A stretch of 64,000 nt of DNA, from the NCBI RefSeq assembly GCF_900167565.1, contig NZ_FUZV01000002.1:372001-436000 (forward strand), read 5' to 3'. Positions 47,725 through 56,041 of the stretch are shown here, piece by piece. The notes below the pieces were generated by a model. It saw nothing but the letters and a program-made list of their open reading frames with translations, made no database searches and was not told the DNA's origin. Each line of letters starts with the position of its first letter. The first letter of the stretch is position 1. Made by a program: the position numbers and the translations under genes. The DNA is from Pseudoxanthomonas indica. GTDB lineage: Bacteria; Pseudomonadota; Gammaproteobacteria; Xanthomonadales; Xanthomonadaceae.

Positions 47725-48765
47725 ATGACCGACGACCGCATCATTTCCGCCGGGGCCAACCGCGAGGACGAGGCCATCGAGGCCAGCATCCGGCCCAAGC
47801 GCCTGGACGAGTACCTGGGCCAGAAGCCGGTCCGCGAACAGCTGGACATCTACATCCAGGCCGCCAAACAGCGCGGTGAGGCGCTGGACCATGTGCTGAT
47901 CTTCGGTCCGCCTGGCCTGGGCAAGACCACGTTGAGCCATGTCATCGCCAACGAGCTGGGGGTGAACATGCGAGTGACCTCCGGCCCGGTGATCGAGAAA
48001 GCCGGCGATCTGGCCGCCCTGCTGACCAACCTGCAGCCGCACGACGTGCTGTTTGTCGACGAGATCCATCGCCTGTCGCCGGTGGTGGAAGAAGTGCTGT
48101 ATCCGGCGATGGAAGATTTCCAGATCGACATCATGATCGGCGAAGGCCCGGCGGCCCGCTCGATCAAGCTGGACCTGCCGCCCTTCACCCTGATTGGCGC
48201 CACCACCCGCGCCGGCCTGCTGACCGCACCGCTGCGCGACCGCTTCGGCATCACCCAGCGGCTGGAGTTCTACACCAGCGAAGAATTGACCAGCATCGTG
48301 CGGCGCTCGGCGCGGATCCTGGGCATCGACTGCGAGCCGCAGGGTGCGGCCGAGATCGCGCGCCGCTCGCGCGGCACCCCGCGTATCGCCAACCGGCTGC
48401 TGCGCCGCGTCCGCGACTATGCGCAGGTCAAGGCCGATGGCCATATCAACAGCGACGTGGCCAATGCCGCCATGCAGATGCTGAAAGTGGACCCGGAAGG
48501 CTTCGACGATCTGGATCGGCGCATGCTGCGCACCATCGTCGACAGCTTCGACGGCGGTCCGGTGGGTGTGGAATCGCTGGCTGCGGCATTGTCCGAAGAA
48601 CGCGGCACATTGGAAGATGTCATCGAGCCTTACCTGATCCAGCAGGGCTTCCTGATCCGCACCGCGCGCGGCCGCATGGCCACCTCCAAAGCCTACCGCC
48701 ACCTGGGCCTCAAGCCCCGTCGCGAACTGGAACTGGGCGCGGCCGGCAGTGAGGAAATGTTCTGA
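47725..48765 (+). CDS. ruvB: Holliday junction helicase RuvB
   Basis: AAA+ motor of branch migration, 346 residues. Walker [10 protein letters not shown] (about 58-66), Walker [11 protein letters not shown], sensor 1 LIGATTRAG and arginine finger region APLRDRFG; a C-terminal winged-helix domain ([24 protein letters not shown]) binds DNA. The length is typical. The gap from kup is 15 bp. Confidence 0.97.
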   Translation: MTDDRIISAGANREDEAIEASIRPKRLDEYLGQKPVREQLDIYIQAAKQRGEALDHVLIFGPPGLGKTTLSHVIANELGVNMRVTSGPVIEKAGDLAALLTNLQPHDVLFVDEIHRLSPVVEEVLYPAMEDFQIDIMIGEGPAARSIKLDLPPFTLIGATTRAGLLTAPLRDRFGITQRLEFYTSEELTSIVRRSARILGIDCEPQGAAEIARRSRGTPRIANRLLRRVRDYAQVKADGHINSDVANAAMQMLKVDPEGFDDLDRRMLRTIVDSFDGGPVGVESLAAALSEERGTLEDVIEPYLIQQGFLIRTARGRMATSKAYRHLGLKPRRELELGAAGSEEMF

Positions 48766-48802
48766 GCCGCCGCCTTTCCGACGCCATGGCCAGGGGCAGC
48801 AC

Positions 48803-49246
48803 GTGAGCGGGGAGTTGACGTCCCCGTCACGGAATGTGCCTTTATTCAGTTGGCCGACACGGGTCTATTGGGAAGATACGGACGCAGGCGGCGTTGTCTA
48901 CCATGCCCAGTACGTAGCCTTCCTGGAACGCGCGCGCACCGAATGGTTGCGCGCCAATGGCCATCATCAGGAACAGCTGCGCAACGAGCATGATCTGGTT
49001 TTCGTCGTGCGCGCCATGACCCTGGATTTCCTGCGTCCGGCGCGGCTGGATGATCTGCTGCAGGTGCAACTGGGCCTGCGCCAGTGCAAGCGGGCCAGCG
49101 TGATCTTCGTCCAGCGGTTGTTGCGCGGCGAGGAACTGCTGCTGGAAGCCGAGGTCAAGGTAGCGTGCCTGGCCGCGTCGAGCTTTAAACCCAAAGCGCT
49201 GCCCGAACCGTTGTATGAAGAATTCAAGTCGTTCGAATCGCCCTGA
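48803..49246 (+). CDS. ybgC: Tol-Pal-associated acyl-CoA thioesterase YbgC
   Basis: 147-residue hot-dog-fold thioesterase. The catalytic Asp is in VYWEDTDAGGVVYHAQYVAFLE, followed by ERARTEWLR; this is the standard YbgC signature. The GTG at 48803 is chosen because AGGGG lies 6-7 nt upstream and the extra N-terminal residues match family length. It hydrolyses acyl-CoA or acyl-ACP thioesters and is cotranscribed with tolQRAB in many proteobacteria. Confidence 0.92.
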   Translation: MSGELTSPSRNVPLFSWPTRVYWEDTDAGGVVYHAQYVAFLERARTEWLRANGHHQEQLRNEHDLVFVVRAMTLDFLRPARLDDLLQVQLGLRQCKRASVIFVQRLLRGEELLLEAEVKVACLAASSFKPKALPEPLYEEFKSFESP

Positions 49247-49323
49247 TCGACTGTTGCACCCCGAACTCACCGCTGTAACCCAATCGCTTTCCCCCGAAGA
49301 CGTCGCACCCTGAGGAATACCGG

Positions 49324-50091
49324 ATGATCGCATCGCTCCTGGCCACCGTGGTCGAAGCCCTGCCCGAGGACACCGCCGCCGCGGCCGCGCAGGCCTCGAC
49401 CGCCGTCACCCACACCGGCATCAACTACCTGGAGCTCATGCTCAAGGCCAGCCTGCCGGTCAAGTTGATCGTGGTGCTGCTGCTGGTCGGCTCGCTGATC
49501 AGCTGGGTGATCATTTTCCGCAAGGCGCGCGTGTTCAAGGCCGCCAATCGCGACGCCGACGAGTTCGAAAGCCGCTTCTGGTCCGGCGCCGAACTGAGCA
49601 AGCTCTACGCCGGCGCCACTGACCGCAATCGCGTGGTCACCGGGCTGGAGGCCATCTTCGAAGCCGGCTTCCGCGAGTTCGCCCGCCTGCGCGACAAGCG
49701 CCGGCTCGATGGGCGTGCCCAGCTGGAAGGTGCGCAACGTGCGATGCGCGCTACTTATGCGCGTGAGGTCGACCAGCTCGAGCGCAATCTGGAACTGCTG
49801 GCCAACATCGGTTCCACCGCGCCCTACGTGGGTCTGGTCGGTACGGTGTTCGGCATCATGGTGACCATGCACGACATGCTCAACAGCGGCGAGCAGGCCG
49901 GTATCGCCGCGGTCGCGCCGGGCATTTCCGAAGCGCTGTTCGCCACCGCCATCGGCCTGTTCGTGGCCATCCCGGCGGTGTGGGCCTACAACCGCTTCAC
50001 CACCCGGGTCGAGCGCATCTCGGTGCGTTACGAAACCTTTGCCGAAGAGTTCAGCTCGATCCTGCAGCGCCAGTCTTCGGCTGACGAATAA
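49324..50091 (+). CDS. tolQ: Tol-Pal energising protein TolQ
   Basis: Inner-membrane proton-channel subunit (MotA/TolQ/ExbB family), 255 residues with three transmembrane helices: about 33-53, 155-180 and 200-225. IGSTAPYVGLVGTVFGIMVTM and GISEALFATAIGLFVAIPAVWAYN are diagnostic. Works with TolR to drive TolA by the proton gradient, pulling the outer membrane inward during division. tolR starts 12 bp later. Confidence 0.96.
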   Translation: MIASLLATVVEALPEDTAAAAAQASTAVTHTGINYLELMLKASLPVKLIVVLLLVGSLISWVIIFRKARVFKAANRDADEFESRFWSGAELSKLYAGATDRNRVVTGLEAIFEAGFREFARLRDKRRLDGRAQLEGAQRAMRATYAREVDQLERNLELLANIGSTAPYVGLVGTVFGIMVTMHDMLNSGEQAGIAAVAPGISEALFATAIGLFVAIPAVWAYNRFTTRVERISVRYETFAEEFSSILQRQSSADE

Positions 50092-50103
50092 GCGGAGTCC
50101 GCC

Positions 50104-50544
50104 ATGACCGCCGCCATTTCCCGCTCGCGCAAGCGCCGCAAGCTCAAGTCCGAAATCAACGTCGTGCCGTATATCGACGTGATGCTGGTGCTGTTGATCA
50201 TCTTCATGGTCACCGCGCCGCTGCTCACGTTGAGCGTGGACGTGGATCTGCCCAAGTCCACCGCGCGATCGGTGGAGAGCAAGAAGGATCCGATCATCGT
50301 CGCCGTCGACGAACAGGGCGGCTATACGCTGACCCTGCAGCCGGGCAAGCCCGAATCGCTGGACGGCCCGACCCTGCAGGCCAAGCTCAAGGCGTTTGTC
50401 GATCAGAACCCGGAAGTGCCGGTGTTCGTCGCCGCCCCGGGCACCTCGAACTACCAGAAGGTCATGGACACCATGGTCATGCTGCAGCAGTCCGGGGTGA
50501 AGAAAGTCGGCCTGATGAGCCAGCCGGGTGGCAATGCACGCTGA
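50104..50544 (+). CDS. tolR: Tol-Pal protein TolR
   Basis: 146 residues: one N-terminal transmembrane helix with the essential Asp in NVVPYIDVMLVLLIIFMVT, then a periplasmic ExbD/TolR domain (SVDVDLPKSTARSVESKKDP, VFVAAPGTSNYQKVMDTMV). It partners TolQ in the proton channel. The stop codon overlaps the start of tolA. Confidence 0.96.
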   Translation: MTAAISRSRKRRKLKSEINVVPYIDVMLVLLIIFMVTAPLLTLSVDVDLPKSTARSVESKKDPIIVAVDEQGGYTLTLQPGKPESLDGPTLQAKLKAFVDQNPEVPVFVAAPGTSNYQKVMDTMVMLQQSGVKKVGLMSQPGGNAR

Positions 50545-51553
50545 CGCCTTCCCGCGCCGCCCCTACGACGAGCGGGAGGACTGGAAGCTCCCGATCGCGC
50601 TGGCCATCGGCGTGCATCTGTTGCTCGCGCTGTTGTTCGTGGCCGCGTATCTGTGGTCGCCTTCGCACGATTTCGATGCGGCGGCCGGTTCGCCGGTGGT
50701 CGAGGCCTCGCTGGTGATTTCCAGCGCAGACGTGGCCTCCGCGCAACAAGCCATGCGTGATGCGCCCAAGCCGCCGGAACCGCTGCCGACACCGGTGGAG
50801 GACGTGGCCGAAGAAGACACCGTGCCGCCACCGCAGCCGCTACCCGAGCCGCGTCCGCAGGACTCGCCGGTGGCGCCGCAACAGCAGGCGCAAGAGCGCA
50901 TCCCGGTGCCGGACACCACCGATCAGGACGCTGCCAGCAAGCTCGCCATCGCCCAGGAAAAGGCGCTGAAGGAGCAGGAAGAAAAGCGCCGCCAGGAGCA
51001 GATCGATCTGACCGAACGCGATCGCCAGCAGGAAGCCGAACGCAAGGCGCGCCTGGCCAAGCAGCAGCTTGACGAAGATCGCGAGAAGAAGCTGGCCGAC
51101 ATCCGCAAGCGCCGCGAGCAGGCGGCGCGCGAAGTGGCGATGGCCGAGCAGAAGAATCGCCAGTTGCAGAACGTGCAGCAGCAACGCGCCGCCGCGGCCG
51201 CGGCCGCGAGCAGCACCGCCGCGACCTCGGCTCCCAGTGCTGGCCAGCCGGGGCAGGGCGGCACCAGCGATGACCTGGCAGCCAAATACGCCGCCGCCAT
51301 CCAGGCCGCCGTTTCCAAACAGTGGATCCGTCCTGACAGCGTGCCGCTGGGCCAGCGCTGCCGCGTCACCATCCGCCAGTTGCCGGGTGGCGAGGTGATT
51401 GATGCCAAGGTCGACCCCAGTTGCCCCTACGACGAGGCAGGGCGCCGTTCGGTGGAGGCGGCCGTGCTGCGTGCGCAACCGCTGCCGTATCGGGGCTTCG
51501 AGAGCGTCTTCCAGCGCACCCTCAACTTCACCTTCCAGGGCCAGGACCGCTGA
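50534..51553 (+). CDS. tolA: Tol-Pal linker protein TolA
   Basis: 339 residues. A short cytoplasmic start (MHADAFPRRPYDEREDW), one membrane helix (about 20-40), a Pro-rich stretch, a long charged helical domain II (EKRRQEQIDLTERDRQQ to EQKNRQLQNVQQQR), an Ala-rich linker and a C-terminal domain III (KQWIRPDSVPLGQRCRVTI, VDPSCPYDEAGRRSVEAAV). The ATG at 50534 overlaps tolR by 11 bp; the GTG at 50528 is the alternative start. Bridges TolQR and Pal/TolB. Confidence 0.93.
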   Translation: MHADAFPRRPYDEREDWKLPIALAIGVHLLLALLFVAAYLWSPSHDFDAAAGSPVVEASLVISSADVASAQQAMRDAPKPPEPLPTPVEDVAEEDTVPPPQPLPEPRPQDSPVAPQQQAQERIPVPDTTDQDAASKLAIAQEKALKEQEEKRRQEQIDLTERDRQQEAERKARLAKQQLDEDREKKLADIRKRREQAAREVAMAEQKNRQLQNVQQQRAAAAAAASSTAATSAPSAGQPGQGGTSDDLAAKYAAAIQAAVSKQWIRPDSVPLGQRCRVTIRQLPGGEVIDAKVDPSCPYDEAGRRSVEAAVLRAQPLPYRGFESVFQRTLNFTFQGQDR

Positions 51554-51576
51554 TTTCATTGCCGTGACGCCGTATT

Positions 51577-51588
51577 GACGAGCTCGTC
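51577..51588. promoter_or_regulatory. 12-bp palindrome upstream of tolB
   Basis: GACGAGCTCGTC, a perfect palindrome in the 113-bp tolA-tolB gap, immediately after TT and before CATAAT. A possible operator or chance occurrence; no known consensus recognised. Confidence 0.3.
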
Positions 51589-51666
51589 GTTCATAATTGC
51601 GAAAACATTCACGTCAATGCTGGTATCCCTTATCCATTCAGACAGACCGAGACGTTCCGACCTGCC

Positions 51667-52983
51667 ATGAAGAACCTGCCGCGTTGGCTTTGCGCCCTGA
51701 CCGGGCTTTTCCTGTCCTTTTCCGCCGTCGCCCAAGAGCGCGGACTGGACATCGACATCATCGGCGGCAATGCCTCGGCGCTGCCCATCACCGTGGTGCC
51801 CATGCCCTACCAGGGCTCGGCTGCTCCGCAAACGGACGTGGCGCAGGTGGTCCGCGCCGATCTGGAACGCTCGGGCGCCTTCCGCACCCTGCCCGAGGCC
51901 AGCATCGTCGAGCGTCCCACGCGTGGCAGCGAGGTCCAATACCCCACCTGGCGCGCACTGAAGCAGGACTATCTGGTGGTCGGCCGTGTGGTTGACGGTG
52001 GCGAAGGCAGCTACCGGGTCGAGTACGAACTGTTCGACGTAGCCAAGCAGGAACGCCTGCTGGGCCTGGCGATGACCGCGCGCAGCAATGCCATGCGCGA
52101 TGTCGCCCATCAGATGGCCGACGCCATCTACGAAAAAATCATCGGCATTCCCGGCGCATTCTGGACGCGCATCGCCTACGTGACGGCCAGCGGCAGCGGC
52201 AAGGGCTCGCGCTATGCGCTGATGATCGCCGACTCCGATGGCTACAACCCGCAGACCGTGGTGCGCTCGGCCGAGCCGCTGGTGTCGCCGTCGTGGAGCC
52301 CGGATGGTCGCCAGCTGGCGTATGTCAGCTTCGAAGGCGGCAACTCGGCGATCTTCCTGCAGGACATCACCACCGGTGCACGCCAGAAGATTTCCAGCTT
52401 CCGCGGCATCAACGGCGCGCCCTCGTTCTCGCCGGATGGTCGTTCGCTGGCGCTGACGCTGTCCAAGAGCGGCAACCCGGAAATCTACGTGATGGACATC
52501 GCCAGCCGGCAGCTGCGCCAGCTGACCAACCAGTCCAGCATCGACACCGAGCCGGTGTGGAGCGCCAATGGCGCCACCATCTATTTCACCTCCGATCGCG
52601 GCGGTCGCCCGCAGATCTACCAGGTGCCGTCCGGCGGTGGTTCGGCCAGCCGGGTCACCTTCGAAGGCAGCTACAACGCCACCCCCAGCGTGTCCTACGA
52701 CGGCAAGAAGATCGCCGTGGCCCAGGGCAGCGGCAACAACTACCGCATCGCCCTGATGGACAGCAGCCTGGGATCGGCGCGCTGGTCGTCGCTGTCGCCG
52801 GGGTCGCTGGATGAATCGCCGAGCTTCGCACCCAACGCCAGCATGGTCCTCTATGCCGCGCGCGAAGGGGGCCGGGGCGTCCTGTATGCCGTGTCCGCCG
52901 ACGGCCGGGTCCGTCAGCGGCTGGTGCTGGCCGATGGTGACGTGCGCGAGCCCTCCTGGTCGCCATACCGGGCCAAGCGTTAA
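51667..52983 (+). CDS. tolB: Tol-Pal beta-propeller protein TolB
   Basis: Periplasmic protein, 438 residues, with signal peptide MKNLPRWLCALTGLFLSFSAVAQ and cleavage before ERG. The N-terminal TolB_N domain (about 25-150) is followed by a six-bladed propeller with recurring SPSWSPDGRQLAYVSFEGGN, APSFSPDGRSLALTLSKSGN and EPVWSANGATIYFTSDRGGR blades. Binds Pal and competes with peptidoglycan for it. Sits between tolA and pal, as expected. Confidence 0.96.
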   Translation: MKNLPRWLCALTGLFLSFSAVAQERGLDIDIIGGNASALPITVVPMPYQGSAAPQTDVAQVVRADLERSGAFRTLPEASIVERPTRGSEVQYPTWRALKQDYLVVGRVVDGGEGSYRVEYELFDVAKQERLLGLAMTARSNAMRDVAHQMADAIYEKIIGIPGAFWTRIAYVTASGSGKGSRYALMIADSDGYNPQTVVRSAEPLVSPSWSPDGRQLAYVSFEGGNSAIFLQDITTGARQKISSFRGINGAPSFSPDGRSLALTLSKSGNPEIYVMDIASRQLRQLTNQSSIDTEPVWSANGATIYFTSDRGGRPQIYQVPSGGGSASRVTFEGSYNATPSVSYDGKKIAVAQGSGNNYRIALMDSSLGSARWSSLSPGSLDESPSFAPNASMVLYAAREGGRGVLYAVSADGRVRQRLVLADGDVREPSWSPYRAKR

Positions 52984-53047
52984 AACGTTAAGATAGTGTC
53001 TACGGTTCACCCCCCTGACTCCCGCGACTGAAGCCGAAGGAATGACG

Positions 53048-53563
53048 ATGAACAACACCACCCGCGTTTTGCTGCTCTCCCTGATGTCCGTGGCCGTGCT
53101 GGCCGGCTGTAAGCAGAAGGTCAAGGAGACCCCGCCTGCCGACACCGGTACCACCCAGCCCACCACCCCGACCGAACCGACCACCTCGGGCGTGTACGGC
53201 CCCAACGATCTGGATACCGACGCCTGCCTGCGCCAGCGCGTGGTGTACTTCGATCTGGACCAGGACAGCCTGAAGCCGGAATTCCAGGCCGTGATGGCCT
53301 GCCACGCCAAGTACCTGCGTGACCGTCCGTCCTCGCGCATCACCCTGGAAGGCCACGCCGACGAGCGCGGCAGCCGCGAATACAACATGGGTCTGGGCGA
53401 ACGCCGCGGCAATGGCGTGTCCTCGGCACTGCAGGCCAACGGCGGTTCGGCCAGCCAGCTGAGCGTCGTGAGCTACGGCGAAGAGCGTCCGGTCTGCACC
53501 GAATCCGGCGAATCCTGCTGGGCGCAGAACCGTCGCGTCGAAATCGTGTACACCGCCAAGTAA
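53048..53563 (+). CDS. pal: Peptidoglycan-associated lipoprotein Pal
   Basis: Outer-membrane lipoprotein, 171 residues. The lipobox LAGC puts the lipidated Cys at 21. The C-terminal OmpA-like domain binds diaminopimelate of peptidoglycan (VVYFDLDQDSLKPEFQ, LEGHADERGSREYNMGLGERR). The ATG at 53048 is preferred over 53042: GAAGGA ends directly against 53042, which gives no spacer, whereas it lies 6 nt from 53048. The linker is rich in Thr and Pro (PADTGTTQPTTPTEPTT). Confidence 0.96.
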   Translation: MNNTTRVLLLSLMSVAVLAGCKQKVKETPPADTGTTQPTTPTEPTTSGVYGPNDLDTDACLRQRVVYFDLDQDSLKPEFQAVMACHAKYLRDRPSSRITLEGHADERGSREYNMGLGERRGNGVSSALQANGGSASQLSVVSYGEERPVCTESGESCWAQNRRVEIVYTAK

Positions 53564-53566
53564 GCG

Positions 53567-54403
53567 ATGCACATGATGACGATCGGCAAGCGTTTCCTGC
53601 TGGTCATGGCGGCGGCCCTGGTGGCCGCCGCTCCTGCTTTTGCGCAACGCGCCAGCCTGGCGGATCGCGTGGCCGCGCTGGAAGCGCAGGCCAACAATTC
53701 GCAGGCCAACCTGGACTTGCTCAACAAGCTGGGGCAGCAGGAAAACGAACTGCGCGAGCTGCGCGCCCAGATCGAGAAGCTGCAGAACGATCTGGACCAG
53801 ATGCAGCAGCGCAACCGCGACCAGTACCTGGATCTGGACGGACGCATGGAGCGCCTGGAAGGCGGCGGCGTTCCGCCGGTTTCCGCTCCCGGTGCACCCG
53901 CTGCTCCGGCCGCGGCACCCGCGGGCAAGTCGGCTTCGGCAGCGCCGTCGCCGGCTCCGCGCATCGAACCGGCGCCATCGGTGCACGGCGACGTGGGCGC
54001 GATGGCCCAGGCCGGTGACGAGCGTACCGCCTACAACCTGGCGTTCGACAAGCTCAAGTCCGGCGATTACGTCGGCTCGGCGCAGATGTTCACCAGCTTC
54101 CTGCAGGCTTATCCCAACGGCGTGTATGCCCCCAATGCCCTGTATTGGCTGGGCGAGAGCTACTACGTCACCCAGAATTACGCGCTGGCTTCGGAGCAGT
54201 TCCAGGCCGTGGTGGATCGCTATCCGACCCACGACAAGGCGCCGGGCTCGCTGCTCAAGCTGGGCCTGAGCAACTATGGCCTGGGCAAGATTGACGTCGC
54301 CGAGCGCGTCTTCACCGACGTGGTGAGCCGGTATCCCGGCACCGACGTGGCCCGCACCGCCGACGACCGGCTGCGCGACATCCACCTGCGCAAGTTGCGC
54401 TAA
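53567..54403 (+). CDS. cpoB: Tol-Pal-associated periplasmic protein CpoB (YbgF)
   Basis: 278 residues with signal peptide (MTIGKRFLLVMAAALVAAAPAFAQ). An N-terminal coiled coil (about 30-100: VAALEAQANNSQANLDLLNK, ELREL, IEKLQNDLDQMQQRN) trimerises the protein; a Pro/Ala linker leads to C-terminal TPR repeats (AYNLAFDKLKSGDYVGSAQM, FQAVVDRYPTHDKAPGSLLK). It coordinates Tol-Pal constriction with cell-wall synthesis (known in E. coli). ATGs at 53573 and 53576 are alternative starts. Starts 3 bp after pal. Confidence 0.93.
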   Translation: MHMMTIGKRFLLVMAAALVAAAPAFAQRASLADRVAALEAQANNSQANLDLLNKLGQQENELRELRAQIEKLQNDLDQMQQRNRDQYLDLDGRMERLEGGGVPPVSAPGAPAAPAAAPAGKSASAAPSPAPRIEPAPSVHGDVGAMAQAGDERTAYNLAFDKLKSGDYVGSAQMFTSFLQAYPNGVYAPNALYWLGESYYVTQNYALASEQFQAVVDRYPTHDKAPGSLLKLGLSNYGLGKIDVAERVFTDVVSRYPGTDVARTADDRLRDIHLRKLR

Positions 54404-54478
54404 ACCCCTCTATTCCCACCCCGCGAGGCCAATGGCGGCAAGCCAGAGAGCCGCTGCGCGGGCGATAATGTCGGCCTG

Positions 54479-55168
54479 ATGAGCGCCGTAGACCCCACCG
54501 AACCCGCCGTCCCGCCGGCTTCCTCGCAGGAACGCCTGAAGTTGACGGAAATCTTCCTGTCCCTGCAGGGCGAAGCCAACGCCGTGGGTTGGCCGACCGT
54601 GTTCGTGCGCCTGACCGGCTGCCCGTTGCGTTGCCAATACTGCGATACCGAGTACGCCTTCTACGGTGGCCAGTGGTGGGACATCGACGCCATCCTGGCC
54701 GAAGTGGCGCGCCACGGCGTTCGCCACGTCTGCGTGACCGGCGGCGAGCCGCTGTCGCAGAAGCGCTGCCTGGTGCTGCTGCGGCGCTTGTGTGATGCCG
54801 GCTACGACGTATCGCTGGAAACCTCGGGCGCCATCGATATCGCCGAAGTCGACTCGCGGGTATCCCGCGTGGTGGACCTGAAAACGCCCGGCTCGCGCGA
54901 AATGGCCCGCAACCGACTGGAGAACCTGCCGCTGCTGACCGCACGCGACCAGGTCAAGTTTGTCCTGTGTGGCCGCGAAGATTACGAATGGGCGCGCGAC
55001 ATGCTGACCGAGCATCGCCTGGCCGAGCGCTGCGACGTGCTGTTTTCGCCGTCCAAGTCCGAATTGGCGCCGCGCGATCTGGCCGACTGGATCGTCGCTG
55101 ATCGCCTGCCGGTGCGCTTCCAGATGCAGTTGCACAAGCTGTTGTGGAATGACGAACCTGGCCGCTAG
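54479..55168 (+). CDS. queE: 7-carboxy-7-deazaguanine synthase QueE
   Basis: Radical-SAM enzyme of queuosine synthesis, converting 6-carboxytetrahydropterin into 7-carboxy-7-deazaguanine. 229 residues; the cluster-binding motif C48-X3-C52-X2-C55 lies in TGCPLRCQYCDTEYAF. VTGGEPLSQKRC is the SAM-binding glycine motif. The order cpoB-queE-queC-tRNA is conserved in gammaproteobacteria. The start at 54479 overlaps no neighbour. Confidence 0.94.
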   Translation: MSAVDPTEPAVPPASSQERLKLTEIFLSLQGEANAVGWPTVFVRLTGCPLRCQYCDTEYAFYGGQWWDIDAILAEVARHGVRHVCVTGGEPLSQKRCLVLLRRLCDAGYDVSLETSGAIDIAEVDSRVSRVVDLKTPGSREMARNRLENLPLLTARDQVKFVLCGREDYEWARDMLTEHRLAERCDVLFSPSKSELAPRDLADWIVADRLPVRFQMQLHKLLWNDEPGR

Positions 55169-55231
55169 CTCGCTGTCGTCCCAACTCCTTCTCCGCTTCC
55201 GCTTCCGTTTCAGCTTCCTGGTCTGCCTCCG
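55169..55231 (+). other. Pyrimidine-rich leader of queC without ribosome-binding site
   Basis: 63 nt of strongly pyrimidine-rich sequence (CAACTCCTTCTCCGCTTCC, TTTCAGCTTCCTGG) between queE and queC. No Shine-Dalgarno match precedes the ATG at 55232, unlike most genes here. It is too short for a typical preQ1 riboswitch and I see no matching stem. Confidence 0.5.
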
Positions 55232-55897
55232 ATGAAAAAAGCCGTCGTCCTGTTGTCTGGTGGGATGGACTCCGCCGTTGTCGTCGCCATCGCCCGCGAG
55301 CAGGGCTATGCCGTGCACGCGCTGAGCGTGCGCTATGGCCAGCGCCACACCTCCGAGCTGGCCGCGGCGGAACGCGTGGCGCAGGCGCTGGGCGTGGCCG
55401 CGCACAAGACCGTGACGGTGGACCTGCGCAGCATCGGTGGTTCGGCCCTGACCGATGACATCGACGTGCCCGAATCCGGCGGTGCCGGCATCCCGGTGAC
55501 CTACGTGCCGGCGCGCAACACGATCATGCTGTCGATGGCGCTGGGCTGGGCCGAAGTGCTGGGCGCGGCCGACATCTTCTGCGGCGTCAACGCGGTGGAC
55601 TACTCCGGCTATCCGGATTGCCGCCCGGAGTTCATTGCCGCCTTCGAGCAGTTGGCCAACCTGGCCACCAAGGCCGGCGTCGAAGGCGCGGGCCTGCGCA
55701 TCCACGCGCCGCTGATGCGCATGGGCAAGGACACCATCGTGCGCGAAGGCCTGCGCCTGGGCGTGGATTTTTCCCGAACCGTGTCCTGCTACCAGGCCGA
55801 CGAACAAGGCCGCGCCTGCGGCCATTGCGACGCCTGCCGCCTGCGCGCGGCCGGCTTTGCCGAGGCCGGCGTGGCCGATCCCACGCGCTATGCCTGA
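55232..55897 (+). CDS. queC: 7-cyano-7-deazaguanine synthase QueC
   Basis: Makes preQ0 from 7-carboxy-7-deazaguanine, ammonia and ATP. 221 residues with the PP-loop [17 protein letters not shown] at the N-terminus, [19 protein letters not shown] in the middle and the zinc-binding cluster [20 protein letters not shown] at the end. Paired with queE. Typical length. Confidence 0.96.
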   Translation: MKKAVVLLSGGMDSAVVVAIAREQGYAVHALSVRYGQRHTSELAAAERVAQALGVAAHKTVTVDLRSIGGSALTDDIDVPESGGAGIPVTYVPARNTIMLSMALGWAEVLGAADIFCGVNAVDYSGYPDCRPEFIAAFEQLANLATKAGVEGAGLRIHAPLMRMGKDTIVREGLRLGVDFSRTVSCYQADEQGRACGHCDACRLRAAGFAEAGVADPTRYA

Positions 55898-55908
55898 ACC
55901 AGCGCGGG

Positions 55909-55937
55909 TTTTTCCGCGCGCCCGCCTGGGGTAGAAT
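55909..55937 (+). promoter_or_regulatory. Possible promoter of tRNA-Lys
   Basis: TAGAAT (55932-55937) as -10 with TTTTTC (55909-55914) as a weak -35, 17-bp spacer. The start would be near 55944, 22 nt before the mature tRNA. Prediction only. Confidence 0.4.
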
Positions 55938-55965
55938 TCGCACCCCGGCGCAATGCCGGGCCTGT

Positions 55966-56041
55966 GGGCCGTTAGCTCAGTCGGTAGAGCAGAAGACTTT
56001 TAATCTTTTGGTCGAAGGTTCGAATCCTTCACGGCCCACCA
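55966..56041 (+). tRNA. tRNA-Lys (UUU)
   Basis: 76 nt with CCA encoded. Acceptor GGGCCGT / ACGGCCC (7 bp), D-arm GCTC/GAGC with AGTCGGTA loop, anticodon loop CTTTTAA with UUU at 55999-56001, T-arm GAAGG-TTCGAAT-CCTTC. The last 13 bases are overlapped on the other strand by the 3' end of the chemoreceptor gene. Confidence 0.98.

Noticed and set aside
45754..48702. Open frame of 982 codons on the minus strand across kup and ruvB
   Set aside because: It is antisense to two clear genes. His/Gln/Arg/Gly-rich composition is the usual shadow of GC-rich coding DNA.
55169..55231. preQ1 riboswitch before queC
   Set aside because: Only 63 nt of pyrimidine-rich sequence, with no recognisable hairpin/A-rich tail or pseudoknot.
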